Source of the DNA: Selaginella tamariscina
Lineage: Eukaryota; Streptophyta; Lycopodiopsida; Selaginellales; Selaginellaceae
DNA: 64,000 nt
Assembly: GCA_003024785.1 (NCBI GenBank)
Contig: PUQB01000010.1
Location: 488,968-552,967 of the forward strand
Direction: 5' to 3'
Under the pieces are notes generated by a model, which had not been told where the DNA came from, searched no databases, and was given only the letters and a program-made list of their open reading frames with translations. This document shows positions 26,518 through 38,887 of the stretch, one piece after another. Every line of letters starts with the position of its first letter. Within the stretch, counting starts at the first letter, position 1. The position numbers and the translations under genes are program-made.

Positions 26518-28689
26518 CATATACCATTATGGTATGTATTATATATGGTATGTATACACATGCCATAATACACCAATTTATAAGAATTTAACTATGTAAG
26601 TTGTATTAATTATCAAGTTGTTATTTCATTATATTAATTTATTTTAAAATGATAGCATATTTAATTATAATTAATTTAAAAATGCAACTTTGTTTTGATT
26701 AAATAGGTGTTGAATAAAATAAAATTGTACATTTTAGTTTGGTTCTAATATAATTTTGAATATTCCTTAACTTTTTAGACAAATAGATATAATACTTATA
26801 TATATAGAACACAAAAAAAAAATAAAAAATCTTTAACAATTTTATTAAAAAACAATTACTACTTCATGTGCACATTTTAATTTATTAACATATTATTGTG
26901 AGTTTTTAAATTTACAATATTTTCTTAATGAAATTATTATGATTATCTTATACTAGTGCATTTATTTAAATGTGCTTGTGACTTTTAAATAATAACACAA
27001 CTCTTAAATACTAATTTCAATTTGTAGTAAGAGACTCTTAAGATTTAGACTTTTTTAACTCTTGTTTTTATGTTAAATTTATTAAGATGTGTATAAATAC
27101 AATAATGATTATATTAGTAATAATATATAAAAGTAAATTCTTGATTACTTATAAAATTATATAGAATAAGTTGATAGGATAAATAAAAGGTAAATTATAA
27201 TTACTCTATATAATTTTTAAAATATAAATATTTATTATCTACCATAGATAAAATATCTACCATACTTATTAAGAAAAGAATTCATCATTTATAATGAGAT
27301 AAAAAAACAATATATATAAAAAAATGCATACTTAAACAAGTTGAATTATGTTATTTTTATTTATTATAATTTTTTTTAATTTTTAAAATATTACAAAAAT
27401 TAAATATTTATAAATTATTGTATGTTAGGAACTTTTTAATTTATTTCATAATTATTTTATTTTTTGTTTATAATAACATTGTTATTTATTTATTATACTC
27501 ATGAAAGATTGTACTAAATAACATTATTGATTTGTTTTTACTTTTGGACCAATGATTAAAATAGATAATTTATTATGAACTTGACCTTTTCATAATTAAT
27601 ATTTATATTTTTTATTAGTTTTTATTTGCAATTTCTAAAATGATTTCTTTTTAATGTACTTCTTTACATTATTACGTAACATTTGAAATGTTAAAAAACA
27701 TTAATGAATTTACCAGCAAACACAATTAATATTGTTGTAACAAGAAGTAACATATTAATACTTCAAACACTTTTACTTTTCATTAAATTAGAATTGTTAT
27801 ATGTTTAAGACTAACTTTATTTTAATACCATAAATAAGATCAAAAAGAATCTATACCTTAAAAACATCTTTTCATATAATTTATTTTTTTTATTTCTTTA
27901 TATAATTACTTGCAATGGTAAATCCACCTTTTATTTTTCATTTTTCATTTTTTTTAGCAAAACCATTTGAACCCCTTATTTATTATAATTAACTATTATA
28001 GTTAATGCTTTTTAAATTATTTAATTATCAAATAGTCATATGTAATTTCATTAAATTAAAATTTATTAATCCTTAAGAAATTAATGTGATAATGTTGACA
28101 TCCATAAAATTACTTACATAAGATTCACACAATTTAACATTCATTAAATTGGTAATGAATTAACTAAGAGAGTTAAATTATAAAAGAATATATATAAAAT
28201 CATGTCTCAGTAAAGCTAATGTGTGTTACAGTGAAATTGTTAAAGAGAGTTAAGAAAATTTCAGTTTTAATAACATGATAAAACCACTTATAATAAATTT
28301 AAATTTAGATTTGTAATTAGTAATTTGCTTATATAATCATTTCAATATTGAATTAAGAATGAATTATATAAATTATAGTGTGAGACTATCACACCTGACA
28401 TAAAAGAGAGAGAGAGATAAAGATTAATGAAAAGAATTAGAGCATACAGTTGATCAGGTTTATAATTTATGAAATTACTTACATAAAAGACAGTAAAATT
28501 TCATTATTATTATTATTATTATATTATTAATTCAAGCTCATTCATTTAATGTCTGAACCAATAACAAGATTAACTTAATTTACAATGTAAACTTGAAGAT
28601 TTAACAAAAAAAGAACTTCGTAATTAAAACTTTCATTCTACATGTCAGATATCACAGTGATATTTTAAACTCGTATAAATGTAACTTTA

Positions 28690-28800
28690 GCCTATATACA
28701 TTTAAATTCAAAATATAATATCAATTAAAAATAAGAAATATCACATTTGAGTTTAAATTCAAAATATGATTTCAATTATAAATAAGAAATATCACATTTT
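28690..28800. repeat. Two-copy ~52-bp tandem repeat
   Basis: Both copies read taaattcaaaatat-a-at-tcaatta and aataagaaatatcacattt with few changes. Confidence 0.6.
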
Positions 28801-29095
28801 AAATTTAAATATATGTAAGCTGTGCCAAAACAAAACGAGTCTTAAATCTTACTATCATAACTTACATCATTTTATTAACAGAGAAAAAACTTTATATTAA
28901 TCTTAAAATTTCACACTGCAAATCGAAATAATCTTACTGTTGATTCAAATGTTAAATTTGTGGTTTTAATCTGCAACTCATCAGTATGTATCTATTCGTA
29001 TATTACACACATTATGATGTTATAAAACTCTTACTAAGCTGTGTGTGTGTTCACGTTTACATAACAACGTCATATATCACACACACACGCGTGTA

Positions 29096-29165
<70 letters not shown>

Positions 29166-30641
29166 AAGAAGACGTTAAATACTGAGAAGTTACACAATGA
29201 ATTCAAACACTTCAACACAGACACACACATACACATGCACGTACGTACCGTTATGCGGTTGTGTCTCACATATCTGGATAAAAATAAAATAAAATATTTA
29301 AAATGTTATAAGACGATGTTTTAAAACGTGGGTCATATATACGACTGGAGACTGTAAAATTAAATACATGATTAGTTTGAAACACGCAGTATACAATTCC
29401 TATTGGTACATATACACATGTATATCAGGTACAATTCCTATTGGTACATATACACATGTATAAATACAGTATTGAAAGCATGTGTTTTTCTACTTCTTTT
29501 TCATAAGAAAATTTTATTCCTGTAAATACATATATATTATTTATATGCATAATTTTATCTGCATATACAAGTGTATAACTGTGTCTGCACAACAATAAGT
29601 TTGTGTACATACATGCATACATGTGAACTAATATTGCTTTCTGTGTGTTATCAGTCTAAGACTCATGATTGTAATCTCAACTATATATTATTAAGTATTA
29701 AATTATGATATACTATTACACGAACATATAACCAATTATGCAGTTTTTGAGCTTTTTACATAAATATTAAGTGCTACTATATCCACAATATTTAACTATA
29801 TATAAACATTGTATACATTATATTTTCTACAGTTCATATACCTTTTCCAATAAATATATAATAACTGTATATATTCTTATATACTTTTCATGTTTTCACG
29901 TTTTTTAGATCTTGCACTATAACTATGCATATGTTACACACAGTGCATAAACACACACACACACACACACACACACAGCTTCTCTATAACATCGTAATAT
30001 GTGTGTCATAATAATGTTCAAACAGAAATCTTGAGAAGAACTAAGGCACATGCATAGTTACAGTGCAAGATCTAAGAAATGCTATAAAGAATGTTATATT
30101 AAACGTGAAAATATATATTAACGTATATAGCTATATTAATATTTATTGAAAAATAATATAAAAAGCGTATATAACTGTGGAAGTGAAATGAATAAAATAT
30201 TCATATATAGGTAAACAAGTACCATTCATATTTATGTATAAAGCTAAAAGACTGCATAATTGATTATATATTGTTATAATAATATATCATAATTTATTAC
30301 CTGATAATATATAATTCAGACTATAATTACCATTGAGAGCACATAACTTATATTAAACTGAAAAACTGAAAATTCCAATATTAGCACACGGGCTTGCACA
30401 GTAATTGTATAAACACATACTTATACACACATGTATATATGCAGTCCAAAATTAATGAGAGAGAGATAGTTTAATAAGCTTTTGTGCATATAAATATTAT
30501 ATATGTGTTTACAGGAATAAAATATATATAATATTTGTTATAAAAGAAATTAAAAAGCACATATATACAGGAGACAACACTTACTAGTGTATGTATCTGT
30601 TATTACGTGTGTGTAATGTATACACATATAAACATATATAT

Positions 30642-30675
<34 letters not shown>

Positions 30676-30913
30676 ATATATATATATATATATAATATTA
30701 TATAATATATACATGCAAGTGCCTTTATTAATAGTCTTGGATGAGACTAATATATAAATATATACATGTATGCAACACAAGCATATAGAACACGTTTATT
30801 TTAATCACTATAGGTTTGTGTATGTGTTTATTTTAATTACTAGAGGAGACTTGGAAAAGACCATCATAAATATACAACATCACATACATATGCGCGCATG
30901 CATGCAGACACAC

Positions 30914-30947
<34 letters not shown>

Positions 30948-31140
30948 TTACCTGAACAAGCAGCCTTTTGAAGATAGAAAGTCGTAATATCAGATGAATA
31001 CATAACCCAAGAACCTACAGTATAAAATAAACAATAAAAATAAGAAGAAAACCAGTTAAGTTTTAAGATTCAATTGTGCATTAATGCAACAATTACAGTG
31101 TGTCCATACATTATAAGCCACGTGCGTGCATACATATGCA

Positions 31141-31201
<61 letters not shown>

Positions 31202-31796
31202 ATGAGAGAGACATGAGTGGCTACACAAATGTATATCCTATATCTTTAATGAACACCCTAATGGATTTATGTAATGGTACCAATGTACAGTCAATATAAA
31301 TGGGCATTCTCTCTCACGCGCGCACACACACACACGCAGCGCGTGCATGCATGCATGTGTGAAATGTCACTGCTATATAAAGTTCAAACACATTTCATGC
31401 ACAGCAAGCCTACAACCCATAACAACGTATAAATTCATTACTGGTTTACAAAAATATGTATTCATTTTTATACATGTGTAGTTATGCTTTACATACGTAA
31501 CATGTGTGTACAGTGTTGTACAAATACGTAGGTTCCAACATTTACACCAGATAAATACATTTGAATATGTATACGTGAGTACAATGAACTACTGTACTGC
31601 AGTAATAAATCCACTAATTAAAATTAACTATAACTAAACCACACAAGCACACACGCATACAGGATGTTAACGACATGCATTTATACATACCAGATCTATA
31701 AGCCTTCAGAGTCTATATAAGATTAGTATACCTGCAAAACAGAACAAAATATAAATATGTTAGATTATAAAGTGGCTTACACACACAATGCAGTTA

Positions 31797-31839
<43 letters not shown>

Positions 31840-31852
31840 ATCTATCTATCTA

Positions 31853-31907
<55 letters not shown>

Positions 31908-33202
31908 TTCATTTACAATACCGAGAAGTTAAATAATGTAAAACTGCGCAGTGTTTATTACCACAAATTCACACACAACGCAGACACACACACACACACA
32001 CCGCAAACGTACACACGCATGCACGTACCGGATGTTTTCTGCGGTTGTTCTGAAGATGCATATAGACGGAGTCTCACATACATGTAAAATAAACTCTAAA
32101 AATAAAATTAAATATTTAAAATGTCGATGTTTAAAATTATGTTCCTTACTGTATTTTGCAATTATACACGTGGGTTACACACCTATCATTTGTTTCAAAT
32201 GCACACACGTACACATACACATACCCCATTCTGGAAAGCATCTAAAATGTTAAATACCTGGAAAACAGACATAACAAAAATAAAATAAAACAAAATCTAT
32301 ATTGGTGTTTTAAGTTTTCGAGTGTAATTTAATACAAGATTACTTTGCAACACACCCTGTACAATTCCTGTGTTTGTGAGTGTGAGTGTATGTAGAGCTA
32401 GACCAGACATGTGTGTGTGTATGCGTTCTATGAACATCAAGAGTTATCAAGCTCAAACAGAATATATCTATAAATATTTTCTCTTGGTATATATAATAGG
32501 AAAATAAAACAGTAAACACAAATACATGTATGCGTTCTGAATATGTGTGCGTGCAGCCAGTGTGTATGTGTGAGAGAGAGACATTCGATACGATACATAT
32601 ATATAATCCTTATAGAGGGTACACAGTGAATGAAAACGGAACCATATCGTGTGAAAAAATGTTATAGTCAAATCTTTAATTAACGAAATTTTTTATTAAT
32701 CCATTATTTACAGTCAGAAGCCACTTGCAGGTTTAAGTACAGTTTTTACGTACTATAAACAAGGACCAAATAATTTAACGTACACAAATAGAATATACTA
32801 TGCTAGATGCATCTGTATCAGGACAAACATGCATACTTATACTAGATTTGATATTCTTGCTCCTCAGTTTCACAACTAAACACTCCTAATTAAGTTTATA
32901 CATAATAAGTATTCATTAATTAAAACATAATTAAATAAATAGTAACTAAGCTTTTAAAAACACTCCACTACAGCACCTTTAACATGGAGTCAACTAGTTT
33001 AATTAATTATTAAATAGAATAATTAAAACAGGCAAGTCAACACAATATATCCACAGGCAATACAGAAAGATGAAAGCAAGGATCTCAAAAGCGGAACCAA
33101 TACACACATTTGATATATAAAAGGTGCACTATACTTAAATATAAGAAAGCTCCGTATTTTAAATTGTAGGTGACACACAGATGCAATATGGGAGTGTAAT
33201 GT

Positions 33203-33287
33203 GACGACAGAAGATAGAGAGCGCGAATATCAACCTGCTTTCAGGATTTAAACAAGTTGGCATATGTGCTCTCTATCTTCTGTCAGC
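33203..33287 (-). ncRNA. MIR157: MIR156/157 family hairpin A (miR157-type)
   Basis: On the minus strand the 5' arm (33286-33266) reads TGACAGAAGATAGAGAGCAC preceded by C: the 21-nt miR157 form with C for the usual first T. The opposite arm (about 33224-33203) pairs with it almost throughout, and a loop of about 40 bases has further pairing. The plus-strand reading of the 5' arm departs from the family (gagcgc, not gagcac), which fixes the strand. The family silences SPL/SBP-box transcription factors and controls phase change in angiosperms. Confidence 0.9.
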
Positions 33288-33356
33288 AATCGCACGCACG
33301 CACGTCCCATACATATGCACAACGTACACATAAGAATGCAGCGTGGAATATAGAAT

Positions 33357-33442
33357 GTTGACAGAAGAATAGAGAGCACAAACACTAACCTGCTTTAGAG
33401 ATTAAGCAAGCAAGCATCGGTGCTCTCTATCTTCTGTCAGCA
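33357..33442 (-). ncRNA. MIR157: MIR156/157 family hairpin B (miR157-type)
   Basis: Minus-strand 5' arm 33440-33420 gives exactly the same 21-nt mature sequence as hairpin A. The star arm (33357-33380) carries one extra A (gaagaatag), giving a one-base bulge. The loop shares aacctgctt and caagc with hairpin A, so the two hairpins, about 155 bases apart, are a local duplication. Confidence 0.9.
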
Positions 33443-35065
33443 GCCTCACCACCTACATAACACTTTCATATATGCCAAAGGAACACCTTCAACACACATA
33501 TATACAGACAACAAAGAGTCAAATGTGACTTAAATGAAGAATAGAAGCAGCTAAGCTTCCTACTTAAGTAAAAAACACACAAGAAAGCAAGCATATAAGC
33601 AGGAAATGTACACATCCCGTGAGATCTGAAGTACTCACCATGGATCTAGCAAGTCACGCTATCTGTATGCTGTTCATACTTTATTCTCTTAAAGCTTGAC
33701 CTAGCATGAGTCCTGCATGGTACCTATGAGCTTCTTTCCTGCAGATACACAACAAGAAACACGAGTCTGCACACGCAGCAACACGCAGAGAGCGTATGCA
33801 CACATAAACACACACACACATACATTTCTCATGAGATCGCTAACCTCTGCAGGCGATCTTGGCATCGTTAGAACGCTCACAAAACGCTCGCAAAGTGGTA
33901 TCTCCCGGATTCGTCACCCATTTGGTAGATCTCGAGAGAAAAGAGAGAGAACTCCCGATTTTAACATCTTATCCTCAATTTTGACCACGCGTCGGCCTGT
34001 CAATTCTCTCTTTTTTTACCGGTTGTGCTGGGGCGTCCCGTCAGGCTGGCTCTCAGCCGTACGATTTGACCCCATCGCATTAAAATCCCCACCGTTAGTG
34101 TCAAAAGTACATTTGAATTAATAGTGGAAGATCTGCTCTTTGTACGTCTCCCCCCCAGTTCTCACAAAAGTATACTTAATCATAATTAATCACACTATAC
34201 GTATACATGCGGTATAAACTTAGGATAACCATTAGTACAATACAAGAGAATGTGATTGGTGTACGTGGTTGGTACAATTCTAGTGATTATAGACATTGAC
34301 ATGATATGGTTCTTTTCTATATAAAAAAGACTTCTTTTTTTTTAAACTGTTTTGCTATTTTAATATATTTAATATGATATATAACAAAATCATAATGTAG
34401 GTATCACACTCACTGTACAACAGATTATTATCCTTGCGATTCACACTTGCAGTACTATGATAATAACCTGTTTAATACTTAAAAGGTCCTAATTATCATT
34501 TATTTCCCCAAATTATGGGAAGATTTCCACATCAGTGTGATTCACGCTTAGAGTACAATACTATAAGATGATGTAAGACCTTCATTAACGTTATACATGT
34601 ATATGTATATGTTTAAATTCAGCTTAATTTAACTACCTCAAAAACTTCCTCTCTCTCTCTCTCTCTCTCTCTCCAGGATCATTCGGGATTAGTTAAGTCA
34701 ACTCGAAGAGGAAATAAGAATACAACTAATCTGTAGCACTTGTATAAGGTTGACTTGTACAAATAAATAAGTAAATAAAATACTAAGTTTAATATAAATA
34801 AACTGTTAGGTGCACACATTAAATAATTGAATAATTTTTTTAAAAAAAACACCACTGCAGTAAGATAATATGGATATGCATCAAGGGCCACGCTTGGCTA
34901 TGGAAAAAAAAAGCATTTCCTTCTGTACTTTGAAAATTTTCAACATATTATATAGTTTTATATAAACAGACCATAAGATCCCCACATGCACCAGTATTTA
35001 TTTTAACCTCTCAATGTTAATGTCCTAATGTAACCAATAAAAAATTAAGAAATTTACGTTATGTT

Positions 35066-35122
35066 CTTGTGCGAGTAACGTTACAACTTCCAGCTAGCTG
35101 GGCGTCATGTTACTCGAACAAG
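35066..35122. other. Small inverted-repeat hairpin near the microRNA locus
   Basis: cttgtgcgagtaac at 35066 faces gttactcgaacaag ending at 35122: a 14-base stem with one mismatch. The loop contains the palindrome CCAGCTAGCTGG. It matches no microRNA I know. It could be a structural element, an unknown small-RNA precursor or chance. Confidence 0.35.
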
Positions 35123-35450
35123 AGAAACCGTACGATTATGACACAATCTCACGGTCTGTAGATGAATAAAAATTCAACCGCAGTAAGAGACAAAGAGGAT
35201 CAAACATATCAACAAACATACTGGACAAAAAATCTACAATTTTTATTCAAATCTTTCATATTTTATGTTTAAAAAATTTAGATGTGTTAAAAATAAGTAT
35301 CTTAAATTCCTTATGATCAGTAAATACTTTTTTTAGAAAATCTTCAACACAAATGTCGACAGAATCGACTGTTGTAAATAATATCTAAACAAAATTTCTT
35401 TAACCATTATATACATACACACAAAAATCTCTAACAAACACTGTGTGAGC

Positions 35451-35484
<34 letters not shown>

Positions 35485-35828
35485 ACAAATGTTATATGTA
35501 ATCGATATCTACAGAAGAAACTCCACATATATATATTCATTGATGGATAAAAAAATCTATACAAATTGATATACATAATGCTTCTGCTGCAGCCTGTCCA
35601 AACTTCTGTAACAAAAGAAAGCTACACTAGAATAAAAATAACAAACACCAACATAAACAGCGATTTCATACGAGTTTTATTAAGCTTTAACATAATCAAT
35701 TAAAACACCACATAAACCACACTATAAATCAAACACATAGATAAACGAGAGAGAGTAATTAAAAACAAGATAGAAAAAAAAACACAGAAAAATTTATAAT
35801 AAAATCAAAAGCAGTTAATTTAACACTG

Positions 35829-35914
35829 CTGACAGAGAGAGAGTGAGCACATGGTGATTCACATATAACCCATATATGCAAAACCACAAGTGCTCACTCT
35901 CTTCTGTCGGCAGT
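35829..35914 (-). ncRNA. MIR156: MIR156 family hairpin C (miR156-type)
   Basis: Minus-strand 5' arm 35909-35890 reads CGACAGAAGAGAGTGAGCAC, the miR156 sequence with C as first base. The opposite arm (about 35830-35850) is complementary apart from small mismatches in its gagaga run. The loop is about 40 bases. The plus-strand arm has gagagagag instead of the conserved gaagagag, so the minus strand is the coding one. It lies 2.4 kb upstream of the miR157 pair and about 270 bases downstream of a TATA box. Confidence 0.9.
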
Positions 35915-36204
35915 GCTGAAAAAATTAATACACAGAATAAACAGCACACAATTTGTAATTTACAGCAAAATAATTATAAACACTGAAGAAAATAGAGAAA
36001 AGATTTACACAAATAAACTCAATAAACAGCACACAAATTGCAATTTATAATAAAAAGAATAAAGATTGAAGAAAATAGAGAAAAGATTTACAAGAGAAAC
36101 CATGGGAGATAGAAATTAAGAGAGAGAGGGAGGGAGAGAGAGAGAGAGAGAATGGAGACGAAGAACACAGATCCACACACCCTATAAGGCCTATAAGAAG
36201 ACAC

Positions 36205-36212
36205 AATTTATA
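36205..36212 (-). promoter_or_regulatory. TATA box (TATAAATT) of the MIR156 transcript
   Basis: On the minus strand TATAAATT is followed about 30 bases later by GC-richer sequence and then a CT-rich stretch (36117-36152), typical of a plant 5' leader, ahead of the miR156 hairpin. The assignment is by position and orientation. Confidence 0.5.
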
Positions 36213-36249
36213 CACCAGTGGAAGGATGGGTCGTGGCATGGGTCATGGC

Positions 36250-37416
36250 ATGGGTCATGCATGGCCATGTAAATCCCCACCATTCATTTAAAGGTACATA
36301 CATGATCATCCGTCCATGATTTGAGACTGTCCACAATTAGTCTTATTCCTTTTTTGATTCTCGCGCTTCATAAATAGCTCCGCCTTCTATTTTTAGAAAT
36401 TTACCACAGTAGATCCCGCGTTAGGGTTTCCGGTTTAAACGCATACAGTTGTCACCACCTGCCACGTAGGACCCGTACAGTTGTCACCGTATGCCACGTG
36501 CCAAGGGTTGACTTTCCATACGGTATCTCAAAGGTATATACGGTGTATATATAACCTAATTTTTATCAATTTCCAATGCAAGGCGACAAGGTCATTCCAT
36601 TATGAAACTTGTCCCCAAGTGTGTGTCGGACAGTAGCTAGCAGCTCAGATCTATATATAAGCCAACTTCTCATATCACAGTGTACGTCACAAAAACAAAT
36701 CGTACGTATGTCATACCGTACATTGTATGACGTAACAATTCACCCCGTGATACAATGTGTGTATCAAAAAGACAATCAGCGTGTCAAACTTTCGGACATT
36801 CACTTCTACATACACGCACGCGCGCGCGCACATGTGTATTATACGATTTATAGGAGTAAAGGTGAAAGTGATACACTTACTTTCTTAAAGCACTTAAGAT
36901 GTGGGGTATATGGACCCTTTCATAGACAACAAAATACAGCTTTTGTTTAAGGATATTGAATGTCATGTAAGCATAGTAGTTTCACATTAGACGAAATATT
37001 TCAAATCATTTATTTTTTGTAGTGAGAATTAAATTATATATCAAGGTTTAACTTGTTAATTAGGAAGTTAACATTGAATAAAGAATAAAAGTAAAGCTTT
37101 ATTTTACTTTTTATGTGAACAGTGACTTTGAATTGTCAACGCATTGACTAATTAGCAACAAATGTTAATAGTTTACCCACATTTTACGGGATGCTTGTTA
37201 GATTAGATATACTTATCAACATGTCGCTAAATTAAATTTTAATCAGAGATTCTACTGACTCTTGAACATAAATCTAATCTGCTTAATGCTCATTGGCTGC
37301 ATATATTGGCACTTCAAACATAAACTAACAAGCTTAATTCTCATTGGTCGTATATATATGTTGCACGTCTTACAAAACTTGCAAATGTATACATACAACT
37401 TACTATATATAATGAC
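36250..37416. other. Intergenic region between the MIR156 promoter and the OCT transporter
   Basis: It contains the ATGGGTCATGGC short repeat (36226-36262), the paired G-box/ABRE-like elements at 36444-36502 and otherwise AT-rich spacer. No gene seen. Confidence 0.5.
36444..36502. promoter_or_regulatory. Duplicated 27-bp element with ACGT cores upstream of MIR156
   Basis: tacagttgtcacc, six bases, then gccacgtagg at 36444-36470 and again, ending gccacgtgcc, at 36476-36502; the offset is 32 bases. The ACGT cores resemble ABRE/G-box sites bound by bZIP and bHLH factors. They lie about 250-300 bases upstream of the inferred MIR156 TATA box. Confidence 0.5.
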
Positions 37417-38887
37417 TCACTCTAGTAGGGCTTTCCTACTGGAGCCTTCAAGGATGCCTTGAAGAGTATCAAACAGCGGTTGGTTAAGAGTCTCAGGAAG
37501 CCAGGCAGACAGCAGGCCACCGGCAATCGCGGCGAAGGCGAACACGCCAAATGGCAGCGCCGGATGAAGTCCCGCCATCTGGACAATCAACGGCGCAGCA
37601 ATGGCACCAACCTGTCCCGCCTGACTCGCCAGCCCCAAAGCTGCATTCCTCACGACTGTCGGGAAAAGCTCCGACGTGTAAATGAAGATTAAGTTGTAGG
37701 CCCCGGCCATGCCGAATATTCCTAGCGCCCCACACACCAGACCAATTATGCTCACGTTGTCTTTTGAAAGCAAACCAAAGCAGACGCTTCCAATACAGCA
37801 GCAAATCCCACTCAGGAACATGGACCCGAGGAGCATCCCCCTCCGTCCGATGGATCCCAGAAGGAGGGCCGTGATCGCAAAAGCGGGAAGCTCCACGACA
37901 GCATTCAGCAACACCGACATGTACAGGTTGTACCCTATGTTTCCCACGTTAAGGCTCACCCCGTAGTACACGAGGGAGCACGCAAACCATATGACCACCA
38001 TAATAACAATCCGCACACGCAGCCTTGGCTGCCTGAATACGTCCGAGAGAGTGCCGGATGCACACTCCATCTCCGACTCGTGGTCCTCCTCCATCTCCGT
38101 TGACAGCACCACGTTGTCCGGTACCGAGTTTCCATTCAGCTTTGCTAAGCTCCTCATTACATGCATTGCTTTGTCCCTCTCCCCTCTAACCAGAAGCCAC
38201 CTGGGTGACTCGTGTACCAGAGGCAGCACAGCCACGGAGTAGAGTAGCGACGGGATGGACGTCACCACATACAGTGTCCGCCACGAGGAGGAAGACGTCA
38301 GCTTTGCCATGAGTACCAGCACCATTGTCCCGAGGGAGAAGAAATACAGCGACGACATCCCAACTGCACCGCGTCTCGAGACGCCTATCGGCTCTGTGGA
38401 CAGAACAAACGAACACAAACCGATACCGCCGACGCTCACCGCCCCGTAAGCATCCTCAGAGCGGCGTACACCCAGTAGTTTGGGAAGACGCCGTGGCAAG
38501 GCCCAGGACGCCGCTAGCAAGACACGCTATACGCAGGCCGCCCTTCCTGCCTGCGATCGAATCCGCCAGGCTGCCGAAAACTCCAGCACCGATGAGAGCT
38601 CCCACAAAGAAGAGCGACTGTGCGAGTCCGACTTTGTAAGCGTTCCGACATACCAGATTGAATTCCGACGTGGTCGATATGGTCGGATTGTCCCATCCGC
38701 AGCCGACACCGTCGCAGATGGATGAGCAGGTTGTGGCGGGTGTTCTATCTGCGAAGATCGTGATCAGTGTATGGAGCGCTTCGAAGGCCCAAGCCATACT
38801 AGAGATAGAGAAATGAATCCATTGGGCGGGACCGAATTCGCCCACATACCTGCTCAGCACCTCATCAATGCACAGCTTCTCCGTCAT
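37417..38887 (-). CDS. Organic cation/carnitine transporter-like MFS protein (OCT family)
   Basis: Single-exon, GC-rich gene for a twelve-helix major facilitator carrier of the plant OCT family, which moves cations, carnitine or sugars across membranes; the substrate here is not predictable. Start ATG 38887, reading MTEKLCIDEVLSRYVGEFG; stop TGA at 37417. Family marks are ADRTPATTC in the first outer loop, SLADSIAGRKGG, NYWVYAALRMLTG, SVGGIGLCSFVLSTEPIG, the ESPRWLLVRG signature after helix 6 and LPETLNQPL near the end. Two one-base losses, near 38480 and 38436, shift the frame between helices; with both, the protein is about 490 residues, close to family size. Plant OCT genes are often intronless. 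Its high GC contrasts with the AT-rich surroundings. It is divergent from the 4CL-like gene. Confidence 0.85.

Larger units (their letters stand above)
22180..29240. other. AT-rich gene desert
   Basis: About 7 kb in which I see no coding region, RNA gene or splice pattern. It holds microsatellites (26432-26517), a ~275-bp tandem duplication (25495-26060), a three-copy 23-bp repeat (24567-24634), a two-copy ~50-bp repeat (28690-28800) and a short perfect hairpin, atgaaatgag/ctcatttcat, at 23064-23093. It also contains several ORFs of 60-70 codons that are low-complexity readings. Confidence 0.5.
29249..36180 (-). ncRNA. Candidate multi-exon microRNA156/157 host transcript
   Basis: All three microRNA hairpins in the window are best read on the minus strand, and the same strand carries small segments with matched acceptor and donor signals. 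Examples: 33738-33639 (tgtatctgcag before, gtgagtac after), 32257-32225 (gttttccag, gtatgtg), 32095-32029 (atttttag, gtacgtg), 31731-31691 (gttttgcag, gtatgta), 31014-30952 (atactgtag, gtaattc) and 29273-29249 (ttatccag, gtacgta). They have no common open reading frame, so a spliced non-coding primary transcript is the simplest reading. A TATA box at 36205-36212 would place its start near 36180; a second start near 34000 is possible. The exon set and the extent are inferred. Confidence 0.45.

Noticed and set aside
26376..26591. Open frame of 71 codons rich in I, Y, V and C
   Set aside because: It is a translation of the TA/TG microsatellite. Similar frames over tracts at 29057, 30550, 31788, 41719 and 42597 were dropped for the same reason.
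33203..33442. Reading the miR157 hairpins on the plus strand
   Set aside because: The plus-strand 5' arms differ from each other and from the family, whereas the minus-strand 5' arms are identical and canonical.
37709..38725. Plus-strand open frames opposite the OCT gene
   Set aside because: They are antisense shadows of a GC-rich coding region with no family features.
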